Source of the DNA: Ailurus styani | Lineage: Eukaryota > Chordata > Mammalia > Carnivora > Ailuridae | NCBI GenBank assembly: GCA_002007465.1 | Contig: LNAC01000275.1 | Coordinates: forward strand, 2,249,353-2,313,352 | Direction of reading: 5' to 3' | Length of the DNA stretch: 64,000 bases | Notes under the pieces: model-generated | Told to the model about the DNA's origin: nothing | The model's database searches: none | What the model saw: only the letters and a program-made list of their open reading frames with translations | Program-made: the position numbers and the translations under genes | Shown: one piece after another, positions 23,615 through 34,404 of the stretch | Layout of the letters: each line of letters starts with the position of its first letter | Position numbering within the stretch: the first letter of the stretch is position 1

Positions 23615-24364
23615 GAGGAAAGACTTTAGCGCAAATGCCAGAGATATATCTCAGGGATTTCTCCCTGTTTCATAGGAAGATAAACTGAGGCTTGGGTTTG
23701 GAATGTGTTCCTATAATAATCCAGTAGCATTATAGAGGTTTGAGCTCCGGAGTCTGAACTCTCCAACCAGACTTCTTCCTCCGGATGACCTCTTTGCCTC
23801 CTCCTAAGTCTTGTGCATTGCTTCTCCTGGAACCAAACCAGATGTTCTAAAGAAAGCACTATGTCAGCATTCTAGGCGGAAGGACCTGGTCCCCTGAGAT
23901 GCCATTTCCTCAACTCACTGTGCTGGACTGATTCTGGGTCCAGGTGTTTAAAGTCAGGTGACAGGCTTTTAGGACCTCTGGGAGTTGCCTAATGAAGAAC
24001 ACAGAAGCAGATGTGACACAGATTATCATAACAGTTGAAAGGAGACTAAGGGGTGAGGCATGGCAGTCTGTAACAATTATTAAGAGTCTAAAAAGTGGAA
24101 GCAATTGATAAATGGTGTGTGGAAGCATTGTAACCTCTTATTTCAGCTCTTGGAGTTCAGTAAATGTCTGGGCTACTTTATAGGGGCTGGGATTTTTGCC
24201 CTAGTATGATCTCTTGTCTTTCACTGCAGGATTGAAAAGAGCAGGGATAATAAAGCCCTTAGGAAGAATTGGGGGCTGGAAGGGGGTTTGGCATGACAGG
24301 AGTGTAGAGTGGTTGTGATGGGGGCATAGGAAAAGATTTGGGAGACTGCACCAGGAATAGTCAC

Positions 24365-24540
24365 AGACATATAAAATTTGAAAGTTGAAAAGCATTTTGA
24401 GGGATCATCTCTCCTACAATCCTCATTTCATGGGAGAAGAGATTGATTGATTTCCAGAGAGGGAAAAGTACTTGTCTAAGGGTTCATTGTAAGCTACTGA
24501 TAGAGATAAGACGAGGACCCAGGCCTCTTTACTTTCAGAC
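24365..24540 (-). repeat. MIR SINE fossil
   Basis: CAATCCTCATTTCATGGGAG, AAGTACTTGTCTAAGGGTTC and GACGAGGACCCAGGCCTC follow the MIR core in reverse. Confidence 0.65.
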
Positions 24541-24544
24541 TGAG

Positions 24545-25265
24545 AGTATTATCTATTGCTGTGTAAGAAATTACCCTAAAACTTAGCAACAAAAACACAT
24601 TATTTCATAATTTCAATGGGTCTTAACTAGTTCCTCTAGCTCAGAATCTCTCATAGGACTGCAATCATGGTGTTAAGAAAGGCTACATCCTCATCTGAAG
24701 GTTTGCTTGGGCAAGACTCTGCTTCTAAGCTCACTCAACAAGCTCACTTGTCAGGATTCTGTTTTTCATAGGTTATGAAATCAGGAACTTCAGTTCTCTA
24801 TTGACTATTGGCCAGAGGCCTCCTTAAGTTCCTTGCCATATACCAGTCTCTGCATGGCAATTGCCTTACATCAGTCTGAATAAGTAAGAAAGCAAAAGAG
24901 ATAAGCAAGACAGTAGCCAAAGTCTTTTTCTAACCTAATCTTGGAAGTGACATATATCTGTATTTTTAAAAAAGATTTTATTTACTTGACAGAGAGAGAT
25001 TACAAGTAGGCAGAGAGGCAGGCAGAGAGAGAGGAGGAAGCAGGCTCCCTGCTGAGCAGAGAGCCTGATGCGGGCCTCGATCCCAGGACCCTGAGATCAT
25101 GACCTGAGCCGAAGGCAGAGGCTTCAACCCACTGAGCCACCCAGGCTCCCTATATCTGTATTTTTGCTATATCTTATTCACTGAGACAAGTCACTATGTG
25201 CAGACCAGACTCCTGAATATCAGGAGGGAGGGATTCTTTGGTGCCATCTTAGAAGCTGCCTGACA
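24545..25265 (-). repeat. LTR-like ancient mammalian repeat, split by a SINE
   Basis: It starts TATCTATTGCTGTGTAAGAAATTACCC..AAAACTTAGCAAC like the copy at 17120, and ends GGTGCCATCTTAGAAGCTGCC. A CanSINE at 24968-25150 interrupts it. Subfamily not assigned (key piece: CTATTGCTGTGTAAGAAA). Confidence 0.5.
24968..25150 (-). mobile_element. Young CanSINE with perfect target duplication
   Basis: Minus-strand copy with GAGGAAGCAGGCTCCCTGC, GAGAGCCTGATGCGGGCCTC, GATCCCAGGACCCTGAGATC and CAACCCACTGAGCCACC. Perfect 15-base target repeats TATATCTGTATTTTT sit at 24953-24967 and 25151-25165. The sequence is close to the copy at 42748. This wording is what I associate with mustelid genomes. Confidence 0.97.
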
Positions 25266-25370
25266 TACTGAATACTTTCCACTATTATTTGCTACCTACT
25301 TCACCAATATGGCAGAAAGGGTTGGGAAAGCAGAAATCTAGGAACAGCATGTTCCATTCTTCTCTGCTTT

Positions 25371-25435
25371 TGAGTTGGACAAAACACCCTTTTTTTTCTC
25401 CCTTCCTTGAGGAGAAGGGTGTTTTGTCCAACTCA
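25371..25435. repeat. Perfect 20-bp inverted repeat (hairpin)
   Basis: Left arm GAGTTGGACAAAACACCCTT (25372-25391) is the exact reverse complement of the right arm AAGGGTGTTTTGTCCAACTC (25415-25434), separated by 23 bases. A further T-A pair closes outside. Inside, CTCC and GGAG can pair after a six-T bulge. I do not recognise it as a known transposon end or microRNA. Confidence 0.95.
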
Positions 25436-25564
25436 GAGACACAGAACAACCACCTTAAACCCCAGAAAGAAGTAACCATAATAATAGTTAATACTTATTT
25501 TCCTCTAATAAAAATTTTTTATTATTGGTTAGTTGTTTGGTAGCTAGGATAGAGAAAGCACAAG

Positions 25565-25589
25565 GATCCTAAATCCTTGATTTAGGATC
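25565..25589. repeat. Short inverted repeat, 11-bp arms, 3-base loop
   Basis: GATCCTAAATC, then CTT, then GATTTAGGATC. It lies about 130 bases after the larger hairpin. Confidence 0.85.
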
Positions 25590-25929
25590 TGAAAACCTAA
25601 GTCTAATTATGTGCTATAACCCCAGATGCAAGTCACTTATCCTAATGGAATCTTATCGGCTCATCTAATCACTAGGATAACATGACAACTTCATAGAATT
25701 CATTGAATGAAATGTAATACCCTCTAAAGTCAACAAGACACTTTCAGATAAAATGACTTAACTAATACAAATGTGTGTGTTAGAAAGTTGAATGTGAACC
25801 TGCTTTTCTGGTGCACTTTAAGGTCTAAAAGAATGTGTATGGTAGCCAATGCAATAGGGCAGGAAATAGAAATAAGTAGCAGAATTGTGGGGGAAGAGTA
25901 GCCAAAATTCTTATTATTTTTAATTATAT

Positions 25930-26325
25930 GGTGATGCATTCATTTGCTAAGGCTGACCTAAAATACCACAGAATGGGTAACTCGAATAACCGGAATTTGT
26001 TTTCCCACAGTTCTAGAGGCTAAAAGTCCAAGATCACGGTGTTGGTACATTTGGTTTCTTCTGAGACTTTTCTCCTTGGCTCACCAATGGCCACCCTCTT
26101 CCTACCTTTTTCACATGGTTGCCTTTCTGTGCACATACATCCTGTGTGTCCAAATTCCCTCTCCATATAAGGTTACCAATCAGATTGGATTAGGGCCCAC
26201 CCTGGAGGTCTCATCTTTTAAAAGTCCCTAACTCCAAATACAGTCACATTCTGAAGTAAGGGGAGATCAGGGCTTCAAAATATGAATTTTGGGAGGGATA
26301 AAATTCAGCCAGTGATAGATGGCAT
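25930..26325 (-). mobile_element. MaLR-type LTR (MST/MLT1-like)
   Basis: The reverse MaLR order is kept: TTTGCTAAGGCTGACC..AAAATACCACAGA, CCCACAGTTCTAGAGGCTAA, GTCCAAGATCACGGTGTTGG, TTGGATTAGGGCCCACCC, CCAAATACAGTCACATTCTG and CAAAATATGAATTTTGGGAG. It is a non-coding solo LTR of an ancient ERVL-type element. Confidence 0.8.
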
Positions 26326-26334
26326 ATTTAAAAA

Positions 26335-26490
26335 ATTGAAAAAATAAACTAAAAACTTATGAGAACTTATAAGAAATCAATAAGGTAACCAGATATGAAA
26401 TAAATATACAAAAATCTCAAGGCTTATTACATATCAGGAATGACCTATTAAAAAACACAATTAAAAAAAGACTCCATTCATAATTATTAC
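26335..26490 (+). mobile_element. L1 ORF2 fragment
   Basis: CAATAAGGTAACCAGATATG, AAATATACAAAAATCTCAAGG and the A-rich CACAATTAAAAAAAGACTCC..CATTCATAAT match L1 ORF2 nucleotide wording. It is short and non-coding. Confidence 0.6.
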
Positions 26491-27029
26491 CCATCTTCAG
26501 TCCAGGAGTATTTTCATATAGAGCAGCGAGGAAGGGCATCTTTGTGACTCAGGGTTTCACTTAGTCACCTGGGCATGGAAAGAACATAGCTTACAGCCAG
26601 GGTCTCATGCAAGATCTTATAAAAATATTCCAGACTTCTTGTCCTCAAACTTCTAACCCAGAGTGTGCTGCTCCTGGGTGAGACATAAATGCTCCACCAT
26701 CCTTCTGGGTTCTCATTTCTTTTTTAGGTAGGACACATGTCCTCACAAATCTCCTGGTCCAATTAGCTCTGCTCCAACACAGGGACATATTACACAGGGA
26801 CTATTACACCACCCCCACCCCCGCCAAGAACCTTTTCTCCTGGCAACCACATTTTGAGTGCAGAAGCCAGTCTTTACTTTCCATTTATACTATTAAAACC
26901 TTCATTTGAACAATTTACTCAGAACAAAGAGACCCTCTATACTAAAGGACTGTTGATGTTTCCATCTTGTGCCAGTTAGAAATTGCTTGCAGCTTGAAGA
27001 AATTAAAAAAAAGTTAATTAGAGAAGTAA

Positions 27030-27660
27030 TATGCAATAAAATTGAAACAATATAGGTAAATCAAAAGTCTTCTTTGTTCACCACTTAATTTCTTTCTTCT
27101 TCCCGGAGATGATCACTGTCAACAGCTTGGTGCAAATATTTAAAAAATGTACAAAATTGTGTGTGTGTGTGTGCTTGTAAATATATACATATGCATATAT
27201 ATGTGTGAACATACACACACACCTCTAATTTTTACATATAAAAAATTCTATCCTCTTAAATTTAAAGGGGATCCTGCTATGGGTGCTGTCTCACTATTTG
27301 CTTCTTTCCCTATCTATGTCTTGGAGATCTCTCCATATCAATACAGATATGTATATGGGGATCTATGTACATATACATATATATCTACATTTTAACTGCT
27401 ATGGAATATATCACTTTATGTCATTTACTTTATTTAATTAGTCCCCTAGAATACTTCAAGAGGCAAGACTCATATCAGACTTTATAGCAGGCTCACTTTT
27501 ATTAGTTAAGTCACTCTGCAAAAGAGTCTTGTTAACTTTCAGTGTTGCTGTGACTATTGAACACATCTTGTGTAGAGATGTAAAGCTTTCTCTAGAATAG
27601 ATGTCTACGGGTAGAATTTCTGGGTCTGAGAATTTGGCCACTTGCATTATTAAGGGATCG
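27030..27660 (-). mobile_element. L1M-type 3' UTR fragment
   Basis: GATGATCACTGTCAACAG, an AT/GT-rich middle, GAGATCTCTCCATATCAATAC, AACTGCTATGGAATATATC, TAATTAGTCCCCTAG and TAGAATTTCTGGGTCTGAG follow the reversed old L1 3' end. It includes (GT)n/(AC)n runs near 27160-27220. Confidence 0.65.
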
Positions 27661-27664
27661 CCTT

Positions 27665-28615
27665 TTAAATTTATTTATTTATTTATTTTTGGTTTCTACT
27701 TCTACCTTTCAGAGTTTAAAAAATCTTAGGGCCTGAGTTTCTGCCCAGACACCTCAGATGCAGTTCTGGGGCTCCTCTCACAGTGTATGGGTACCTACAT
27801 GACTTGGTTGCATTGTTTTGTTGGTCACAATAGTCTTCCTCAGACTTGACCTTAGAACCAGGACCGGCTCCTCATGTTCTAAATTGAAAGCTTTCCTTGA
27901 GGAAGAATTAGCCTCATGATCGTGCTCTCAGTTTTCTGGTTAAAGCTCAAAATCTCAGTGTACACTCCGTATCCTGGCGGATGATTTATAGGCACACAGC
28001 TTGGTACAACTTAACGCAATCATAATAAAAATGTCAGGCTTATGTTTCACTATCTGGCTGACTCTGCCACCTCTCTTAGTCCTGAGTCTAGAGAATGCTA
28101 GGTGGTGGTCTTCCTAGTGGTGCTCTAGATACAAACCTTCCAAAATTGGGGTCCAAACCTTTCTTCCAGCTGCCACTTGCTGGCTGGTTGCTTACTCTCA
28201 GTTTCACTAGCAGAGTCTTCTGCATTCCTGTCTTCCCCAGACCCACACTCTAGAGGAACTCCCTCATGTTTGCTCTCTCTGCTCAGATTAGTATTAGTCT
28301 GGGCTTTGAAAGACACCCCTCTTTCACCCCATCTTCTGAGGCAAAATGTCTTTATTTTGCCCTGACAGCCATACAGTTTTCTAGGTCCCACCAGCTCTCC
28401 AGCTCTCAACTCAACCCTCTTTAGATCAAATCAGTTTTCTCAAACTCCAATTTACAGTTATAAGGTGACTGCCTTTGCAATAAGAGCCCTCTTGCCTCCA
28501 TGAAACATTTAATATGTAACTGAGAAGGAATGTATAGTTAAATAGATTCATGTATTTAACAACTATTTTTTATGCGATTCAGGTAGAGGTAGGGGATATT
28601 ATGGGCAGTGAGAAA
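27665..28615. other. Intergenic DNA, no gene seen
   Basis: It starts with a short (TTTA)n run (27667-27688). No exon or repeat is otherwise assigned. Confidence 0.45.
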
Positions 28616-28621
28616 GAAACA

Positions 28622-28803
28622 GGGGTGCCTGGGTGACTGGGTCAGTTAAACATCTGACTCTTGATTTCAGCTCAGGTCATGGTCTCAGGGTCAGGGAGTA
28701 TGCTTGGGATTCTCTCTCTCCCCCTCCCTCTGCCCCTCTCCCTGCTGATGCTCTCTCTCAAATAAAATAAAATAAAATAAAATAAAATAAAATAAAATAA
28801 AAA
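28622..28803 (+). mobile_element. CanSINE with (AAAAT)n tail
   Basis: GGGGTGCCTGGGTGACTGGG head, CATCTGACTCTTGATTTCAG, CTCAGGTCATGGTCTCAGGG, CT-rich body, then AATAAAATAAA-type pentamer repeats at about 28760-28803. The tail is an expanded poly(A). Confidence 0.93.
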
Positions 28804-29194
28804 ACAAATTGAAATCATGACCTCCAGCTTCTGGAAGCTTCCAGTCAGAGAATTATAGAAGAATAAAATCATGAATATGAAGAGGGATATGCGTGTGTGT
28901 TGGGAGTATATAGGTAGATGTGACCTAGCCAGTGGCAGGAGAAGGAGTGGCCAGGGGGGCTGCCCTAAGTGCACCTGCTACTTACAGGTCTTTTCTCTTT
29001 TTGTCAAAATGAGGGGGTCCTGGGCTCCCAGATTCTGTTTCACTGTCCCTTTCCATTCCACCATGTGGCCTTGGGCTTCATGTTCTTTTGGAAACATAAG
29101 AGGCTATTCTATAGTCCCTTCTAACTGCAATGTTCTTCTTTCTTTGCTTCCATCTTATGAGATGAGGCCAGCATCACTGGCCTCATCCATGTGT

Positions 29195-29315
29195 CCCATC
29201 TATTCAACACGATCGTTGAGCAGCCATGACATGGCAGGCACTCTATGAGACTCAGGACACACAGCGACATCCCTCACGGCTGCCCTCATGGCAGTGTACA
29301 GGCCTCTACTACCAA
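29195..29315 (-). repeat. L2 3'-end fragment
   Basis: CATGACATGGCAGGCACTC, GACACACAGCGACATCCC and CTGCCCTCATGGCAGTGTAC follow the reverse L2 tail. Confidence 0.6.
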
Positions 29316-29319
29316 TTTG

Positions 29320-30795
29320 GGGTCGTGGAGCCCTCCCCATCCCTCTTAAGCTAAATGGATACATTTAGCATTTAGATATGCTAAAATTGGGAAAATTGGG
29401 AACTCCTGGTGTGCACCCTGAAGGGCCCAGGACACTAGTCTGCATCTTTCAGGTACTTAACGCACTCTTGGTGAATCCCTGCCTCTTTGGCGTCAATACC
29501 TTGCTCACTTTAGGGACATAGATCTTAAAAGGCACAAATGGTACCAGGGACCACTCTTTCAGCATTAGTACTGCCGTAGCATAATGATCTTTCACTCCAT
29601 TGACATTTATGGAATGCTGGCTGCTGTCCTGGATGGATGTGGAAATGTATAAATACAGTTCTGGGTACAGAGTAGACATCCAATAAACCACCCTTGATTT
29701 AGTAGGGACACATTGTCCCAGCCCGAGGGGCCTGTAATAAGCGACATGGATGAGACAGAGCTGATGCTGGTCTGTCTTCAGGGAAATTATGCTCCAGGAG
29801 GGCCTTGAGACCCACCATATCCCAGGGGCTATATTATTACTGTATTCAGGGAGGACTGCTGGAATGGCAGACGCAGGGAGCTGGAAATGGGGGGTGTGTG
29901 TGAGAAAGCCCATTCATTTCTGGCTGGTTGATTAGGAAAAAATTCTGGGATTTGTGTTTTAAAATAGGGGAAGATTGTTAGAGAGATGATAGTGAGAAAT
30001 GAAAGAGGTCTCTTTCTGGAAGAGAGGTTTCCTTTAGTCTCTGGTTTGATTACCTTGTGGTTGAAACTATGGAAAGTCAAGTAGACCCAGAAGAGAAGGT
30101 GCCCTCTTGTCTCTAGGAGTCTTGGGGTCTTGCCCATTTGTTTTCCAGCTGTTTGATAGAGGTGGGGTGCAGTCTGTGCTGTGGGCAGAGAGAAGGAGAA
30201 CATGACGCCAAGAAGAACTTCTGAGGGCTCTCGGACATTTTGCGAGTCTGACTTTAGTGGAAGATACCAAGGCATACAAAACAGGACCTCTTTAAGACCA
30301 AAGCTCTAAAAACCAATTTTAATTAGTGAAACTGTAAGCTGAAAGAAATGGGGAAGAGACATCTCTCTTTTTCCATCTTTGCTCTTTGTCTGCACCTGTC
30401 CCCAGCTCACAGGGGCGCCTTTGCCAGCCCTTGCAACACCGGGGGCTGGGCATCAGGCCAGCCTTTCTTAGATGAAATCCAGGCTGCCAGATCACCCCGC
30501 CCACCACACTTCCCCCTCCCCCCGCCCCTTGGGAGACACAAAGGGCTTCTGTGACTCAAGCTAGAGCTCACAACCCTCCTCTGTCTTTCCTGCAACAGGG
30601 TGAGGCTGTGGGGTGCATTTCGAGGAGGAGACCCTGGCCTGACTTGCTATGTTGCAAACAGCATGGACGTTTCTGTTCCTCAATCCCCGGGGCCACTGCT
30701 CCCGACCTACATGCCTATTTCACTCCCGTATAGGCCTTTTGCAGAAATGTCAGGGGTCCCTGTTTGGCTCCAGCTGAAGTGGAGGGCAGGGCTGG
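29320..30795. other. Intergenic DNA, no gene seen
   Basis: Minus-strand frames of 154 codons (29449-29913) and 148 codons (29829-30275) show no known domain. A worn L2-like piece may lie near 29580-29690. Confidence 0.4.
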
Positions 30796-30804
30796 TCTAG
30801 AGAG

Positions 30805-31030
30805 GAAAGGGTATTTATAGAGCACTGGCTCAGGATACACTGGGGATGGTGCAGGTTGTTTTGCATATGGATCTTCTGAAGATCCTTCTGGTGATCCCAG
30901 AAGGAGGTGTTCTTAACCCAATTTTATTCAGCAAGCGACAAGATCAGAGAAGTTGTGTAACTAGTTCAAGGTCCTCTGACTGTTCTGTGGTTGTCGCAAG
31001 GCTTAAGTCTAGAACTGCTTGATGCCAAAG
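30805..31030 (-). repeat. MIR SINE fossil
   Basis: GGGTATTTATAGAGCACTGG, GATCCCAGAAGGAGGTGTTC, CAATTTTATTCAGCAAGCG and GTTGTGTAACTAGTTCAAGG follow MIR in reverse. Confidence 0.75.
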
Positions 31031-31239
31031 CCTTTGTTTTTTCCTGTTAGTGTTCGTTGCTTAGGGTTTGAATTGAACAGCCCAGGTTTTACCAGGTCAA
31101 GAGAGATGAGAAATGCCTGCTCCTACTCCTTCTTGTCTCCCACCCCCAAGTAGCCTAGACTCCCATCCAAATACCCCTAGGCCTTGGATTGACGGGGTCT
31201 GGTGGCAGGGGTGGGAGACTGGGGCAGTGTGGGAGGCCT

Positions 31240-31505
31240 CACAGAACAGAGGGCTAGTTCTGTCTCTGTCATTACCTGGGTCATCTTTAAGTGTGTATTC
31301 TCCAGTCTGCGGGACTCGGTTCCTTCCCCTGTGAGAGAAAGGTGGTTGATGGGACAGATTGCCTGATTTTCCTGGGTCTGTTTCTTACCTCTAAAACAGA
31401 GGTCATGAGATTCTGCCTACTTCATGAGGTTGTGGTAAGGGTGAAGCTAATGTGTATAAATCTCTTAGGAGAGCACATAAATATTGCTATTATCATTATT
31501 ATTCT
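31240..31505 (+). repeat. MIR SINE fossil
   Basis: CGGTTCCTTCCCC, CTCTAAAACAGAGGTCATGAG, CTACTTCATGAGGTTGTGG and TATTATCATTATTATTC follow MIR in forward order to its end. Confidence 0.75.
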
Positions 31506-31671
31506 TGGATGCAAAACTTTCCAGATTTCTATTAATTTAAAACGAACATGTGCAGAACAACATATTGAGAATTTAAAGCTGAGTGCCACCACTCTGAATT
31601 TTTCTTTTCTAATTTTTGCCTTTGTGTCAGGAGTCAGGCAGGGGAAGAAGGATTTTCTTTGTGCCCCCAAT

Positions 31672-31762
31672 TTGCATCCTTGTGTTCTGGACTCTCACAG
31701 AGAGCACAGTCTCCCTCCCNTTGCATCCTTGTGTTCTGGACTCTCACAGAGAGCACAGTCTC
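31672..31762. other. 42-bp duplication either side of one N (assembly join)
   Basis: The 42 bases at 31672-31713 recur exactly at 31721-31762, with CCTCCC and a single N (31720) between them. A one-base N next to an exact short repeat is typical of a failed overlap between contigs. Confidence 0.9.
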
Positions 31763-32720
31763 TTCTGACCCTTCCCTGTAATCCAGGACTCTTAGGCATG
31801 TTTACTTTTGCTTAGGCACGTTTTACTTTTTGCTGCTCCCCCTCGCAGCAGCCCTGTCCATGGCTCTGACTCTGTCCTCGCTCTCTCGTTTGCTGCTAAC
31901 TCAACATCATGAAAATGTTCGACGTGGGGGAAAAAATGGAGTTGAGACTCAAACCCACTCCTGGTTCTGGCAGCGGAAGTGAAATGTGATCTACAGGTTC
32001 TAAGCAAATTCTGTGTGCTAAGGTGCAGTTTCATAGGAGCTGCATAGGCTAGAAGTGATCACAGATGGCGAGATTCTAGTGGCGGCTGTACTGCACTCAG
32101 ACGCTCTTCTCCCCATGCGGCAGGCCCCCTGGAATTGTCTGCATTGTAGGGAAGTCACTGTCTGCACTCTGCGGTAGGCATCCCTGGACCCACCCGCCTG
32201 GCACACATCTTCCCTTTTTCGGTGATTGTCCTTCCCTTTGCCTTTCAGGACCAACCCGCCCTGCTGCAACCCACACTTGACCATCATTTTCTGTCTCCTG
32301 GGCCCTTGACTTTTGCAGGGGAGTGATGTCAGAATGGGAAACAATCAGAGCCACTGCAGTGCGAAGAGAGCAGTTTGAGTTTCTTCAGCTTGCTGCCTGG
32401 ATCCCATCATGAGTCCCAGTTGTCCACTTGGACCGTCTATTCTCTGAGCAATTCCACATCCTTCCAGGAGACTCCATTTCCCTCTCTTTAAGTCAGCTGG
32501 GATCTGTTTCTGTTGCTCTCAACCAAAAGCAAACAGATGCCCACTTTGGGCAGCAGGTGGGCTGTGGTCTGGCCCAGGCTCTGCAGGCAAGGAGGGCAAA
32601 GAAGTAGAAAAGGACAAGAAGGAGGATGAAGTCATTAAACCAGAGATTGCTTTTCTGGCCTCCAGTGATGGCAAGGGTGGGAGAGGGTTCACTGTTTCCA
32701 GAGCTTTTTCTCATCTTCTC
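31763..32720. other. Intergenic DNA, no gene seen
   Basis: No exon or repeat assigned. Frames of 80-108 codons on the minus strand have no recognisable domain. Confidence 0.45.
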
Positions 32721-32724
32721 TCTT

Positions 32725-32850
32725 ACTTCTTTCTCATGAGATCTCTGGGAAGTGCGATCCCCATGTTCCGAAACGAGGCAGCCTGCCCACGGCTCAGAGG
32801 TGATGGAGAAAGAGGCATTTTATCCAGACTCTACCGTGCCACCACCACTT
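32725..32850 (-). repeat. Probable MIR fossil
   Basis: CCCCATGTTCCGAAACGAGG, CCACGGCTCAGAGGTGATGG and TTTTATCCAGACTCTACCG resemble a worn MIR core in reverse. Confidence 0.5.
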
Positions 32851-33049
32851 TCTGTCTCTAGGAGAGAAGTCAGGGAGATGGCCACCACTGGGCGACATTT
32901 CTTTAATCCTATCTTTTAAACGCTTAGGACTTTTTGTAGTTTTAAGAATTGGAAGGGACTCTCAGAGAGAGCCCCAGAGAGAGGCCCTGACCACCATGCA
33001 AGTCTGGGTGGAGGTGAGCTGGAACCTACTCTTGGAGCTTGCAGTCGAA

Positions 33050-33220
33050 TGTTCTGGGTCTCTTCGCTATTCACAGTGTGGGCCCTGGACTAGATGCATC
33101 AGCACCACCTGGGAGCTTCCTAGAAAAGCAGCCTCTCTGCCCCACCCCCACCCCCACCCTGACCTACAGAATGAGTTACAGAATCCAAATCTGCATTTTA
33201 TCTGATTCCAGGTGTTTCTA
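33050..33220 (-). mobile_element. MER5A hAT-Charlie fossil
   Basis: GTGTGGGCCCTGGACTAGATG, CATCAGCACCACCTGGGAGC, TTCCTAGAAAAGCAGCCTC and CAGAATCCAAATCTGCATTT follow MER5A in reverse. Confidence 0.85.
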
Positions 33221-33224
33221 TGCA

Positions 33225-34000
33225 TGTGAAAGTTTCAGAGGCTTTGTATCTATCTGGTGTGATACTGTCCTTCTGTATTCCTGAAGGAAACAGTAAGCCA
33301 ATACATTGAGGTCTGGTTTCTAGTCCTGTGAGGAGCTCTCTCTTCTTGAAAGCTTCCATTTTGAGTCACTTTTGAGGAGGATCCCTGCAAATTGTGAAAT
33401 TCAATCTCTTTGTCTTTTCAATAAAAGCCACCTGTGTGTTAGGCCTGAGGACTTTTATAACTGATTAATTACAGAGATACTTGCCTGTTGCAAATGGAAA
33501 AACTTAACACGATCGTAATCGGTGAGTTTATTAATCTATCCTTGGTCCCTTTGACTGACATCCACGCTCAGATTTTATTTTTCACAGCATATTAGGTTAA
33601 GAAGTGGATTCATTGATTTGTTTTCCAAGAAACAATGGCTGTTTGTGTGTCCTGATGTGATCCCTCACTTGCGGATGGTTTGGCCCTTGCTCCCAGGAGT
33701 TCACCGTCTGGTGTTTACAGTTTACAGTTCTAGTTGGAGAGACAAGGTTGTGCTCAACTCCTGCATTTCATCGGCGAGCAAACAAGCCTCAGAGAGTTGT
33801 GGGGCCTGGCCTAGGCAAAAGGGTCAGGCGAGACTGAGAGGCTCCAGGTTCCAGAGGGAGTAGGTTCTGACGAGGAAGTTCATCCACAGGTGCAGGGCGC
33901 GGCCTCCGCTGGTCGGGGACCCTGAGGCTAAGGTGGGCAATAGGGTACTGAATCAGGGCCAGGCAGGCACAGTGATACTGAAGAGCACAGACCAACTTAC
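33225..34000. other. Intergenic DNA, no gene seen
   Basis: No exon or repeat assigned in this stretch. Confidence 0.45.
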
Positions 34001-34004
34001 TCAG

Positions 34005-34145
34005 GGCCGTAAGTCACAGCAGTTTATATCCTCATAAGCCCCTGTGAGGTAGACATTGTGACTGATGTTTTTATAGATAAGGAAGACGAAGCTAATGGAG
34101 GTTGCAAAATTCAGCGAAGATCCCATGCCTGGTGGAACCAGTGCT
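34005..34145 (-). repeat. MIR SINE fossil
   Basis: TATATCCTCATAAGCCCCTG, TGAGGTAGACATTGTGACTG and TTTATAGATAAGGAAGACG follow MIR in reverse. Confidence 0.75.
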
Positions 34146-34259
34146 CATCTGTGTTGCCTTCCCCTGCCGTCTGCCCGGAGATGGGTCACTCATCCTTCTG
34201 TCCGAGTCAGGCTGGGTTACAGTGACGGTAGTGCTGGGCTGGAGCGAGAGATGAAAGGG

Positions 34260-34400
34260 CCCCAGCTTCAGGAGAGGAGGTGTGCCAGGCTTGAACTGAA
34301 GCAGAAGTAATGGATTGATCAAGGTCACAGAGCAGGAGGATTGGCTCTGATGGAATCCAGATGCCTGACTCTCTTCCCCGGTATAATGCTCCACAGAGAC
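34260..34400 (-). repeat. Second MIR fossil
   Basis: GATTGATCAAGGTCACAGAG, GGAGGATTGGCTCTGATGG and GATGCCTGACTCTCTTCC follow the MIR core in reverse. Confidence 0.65.
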
Positions 34401-34404
34401 AACT

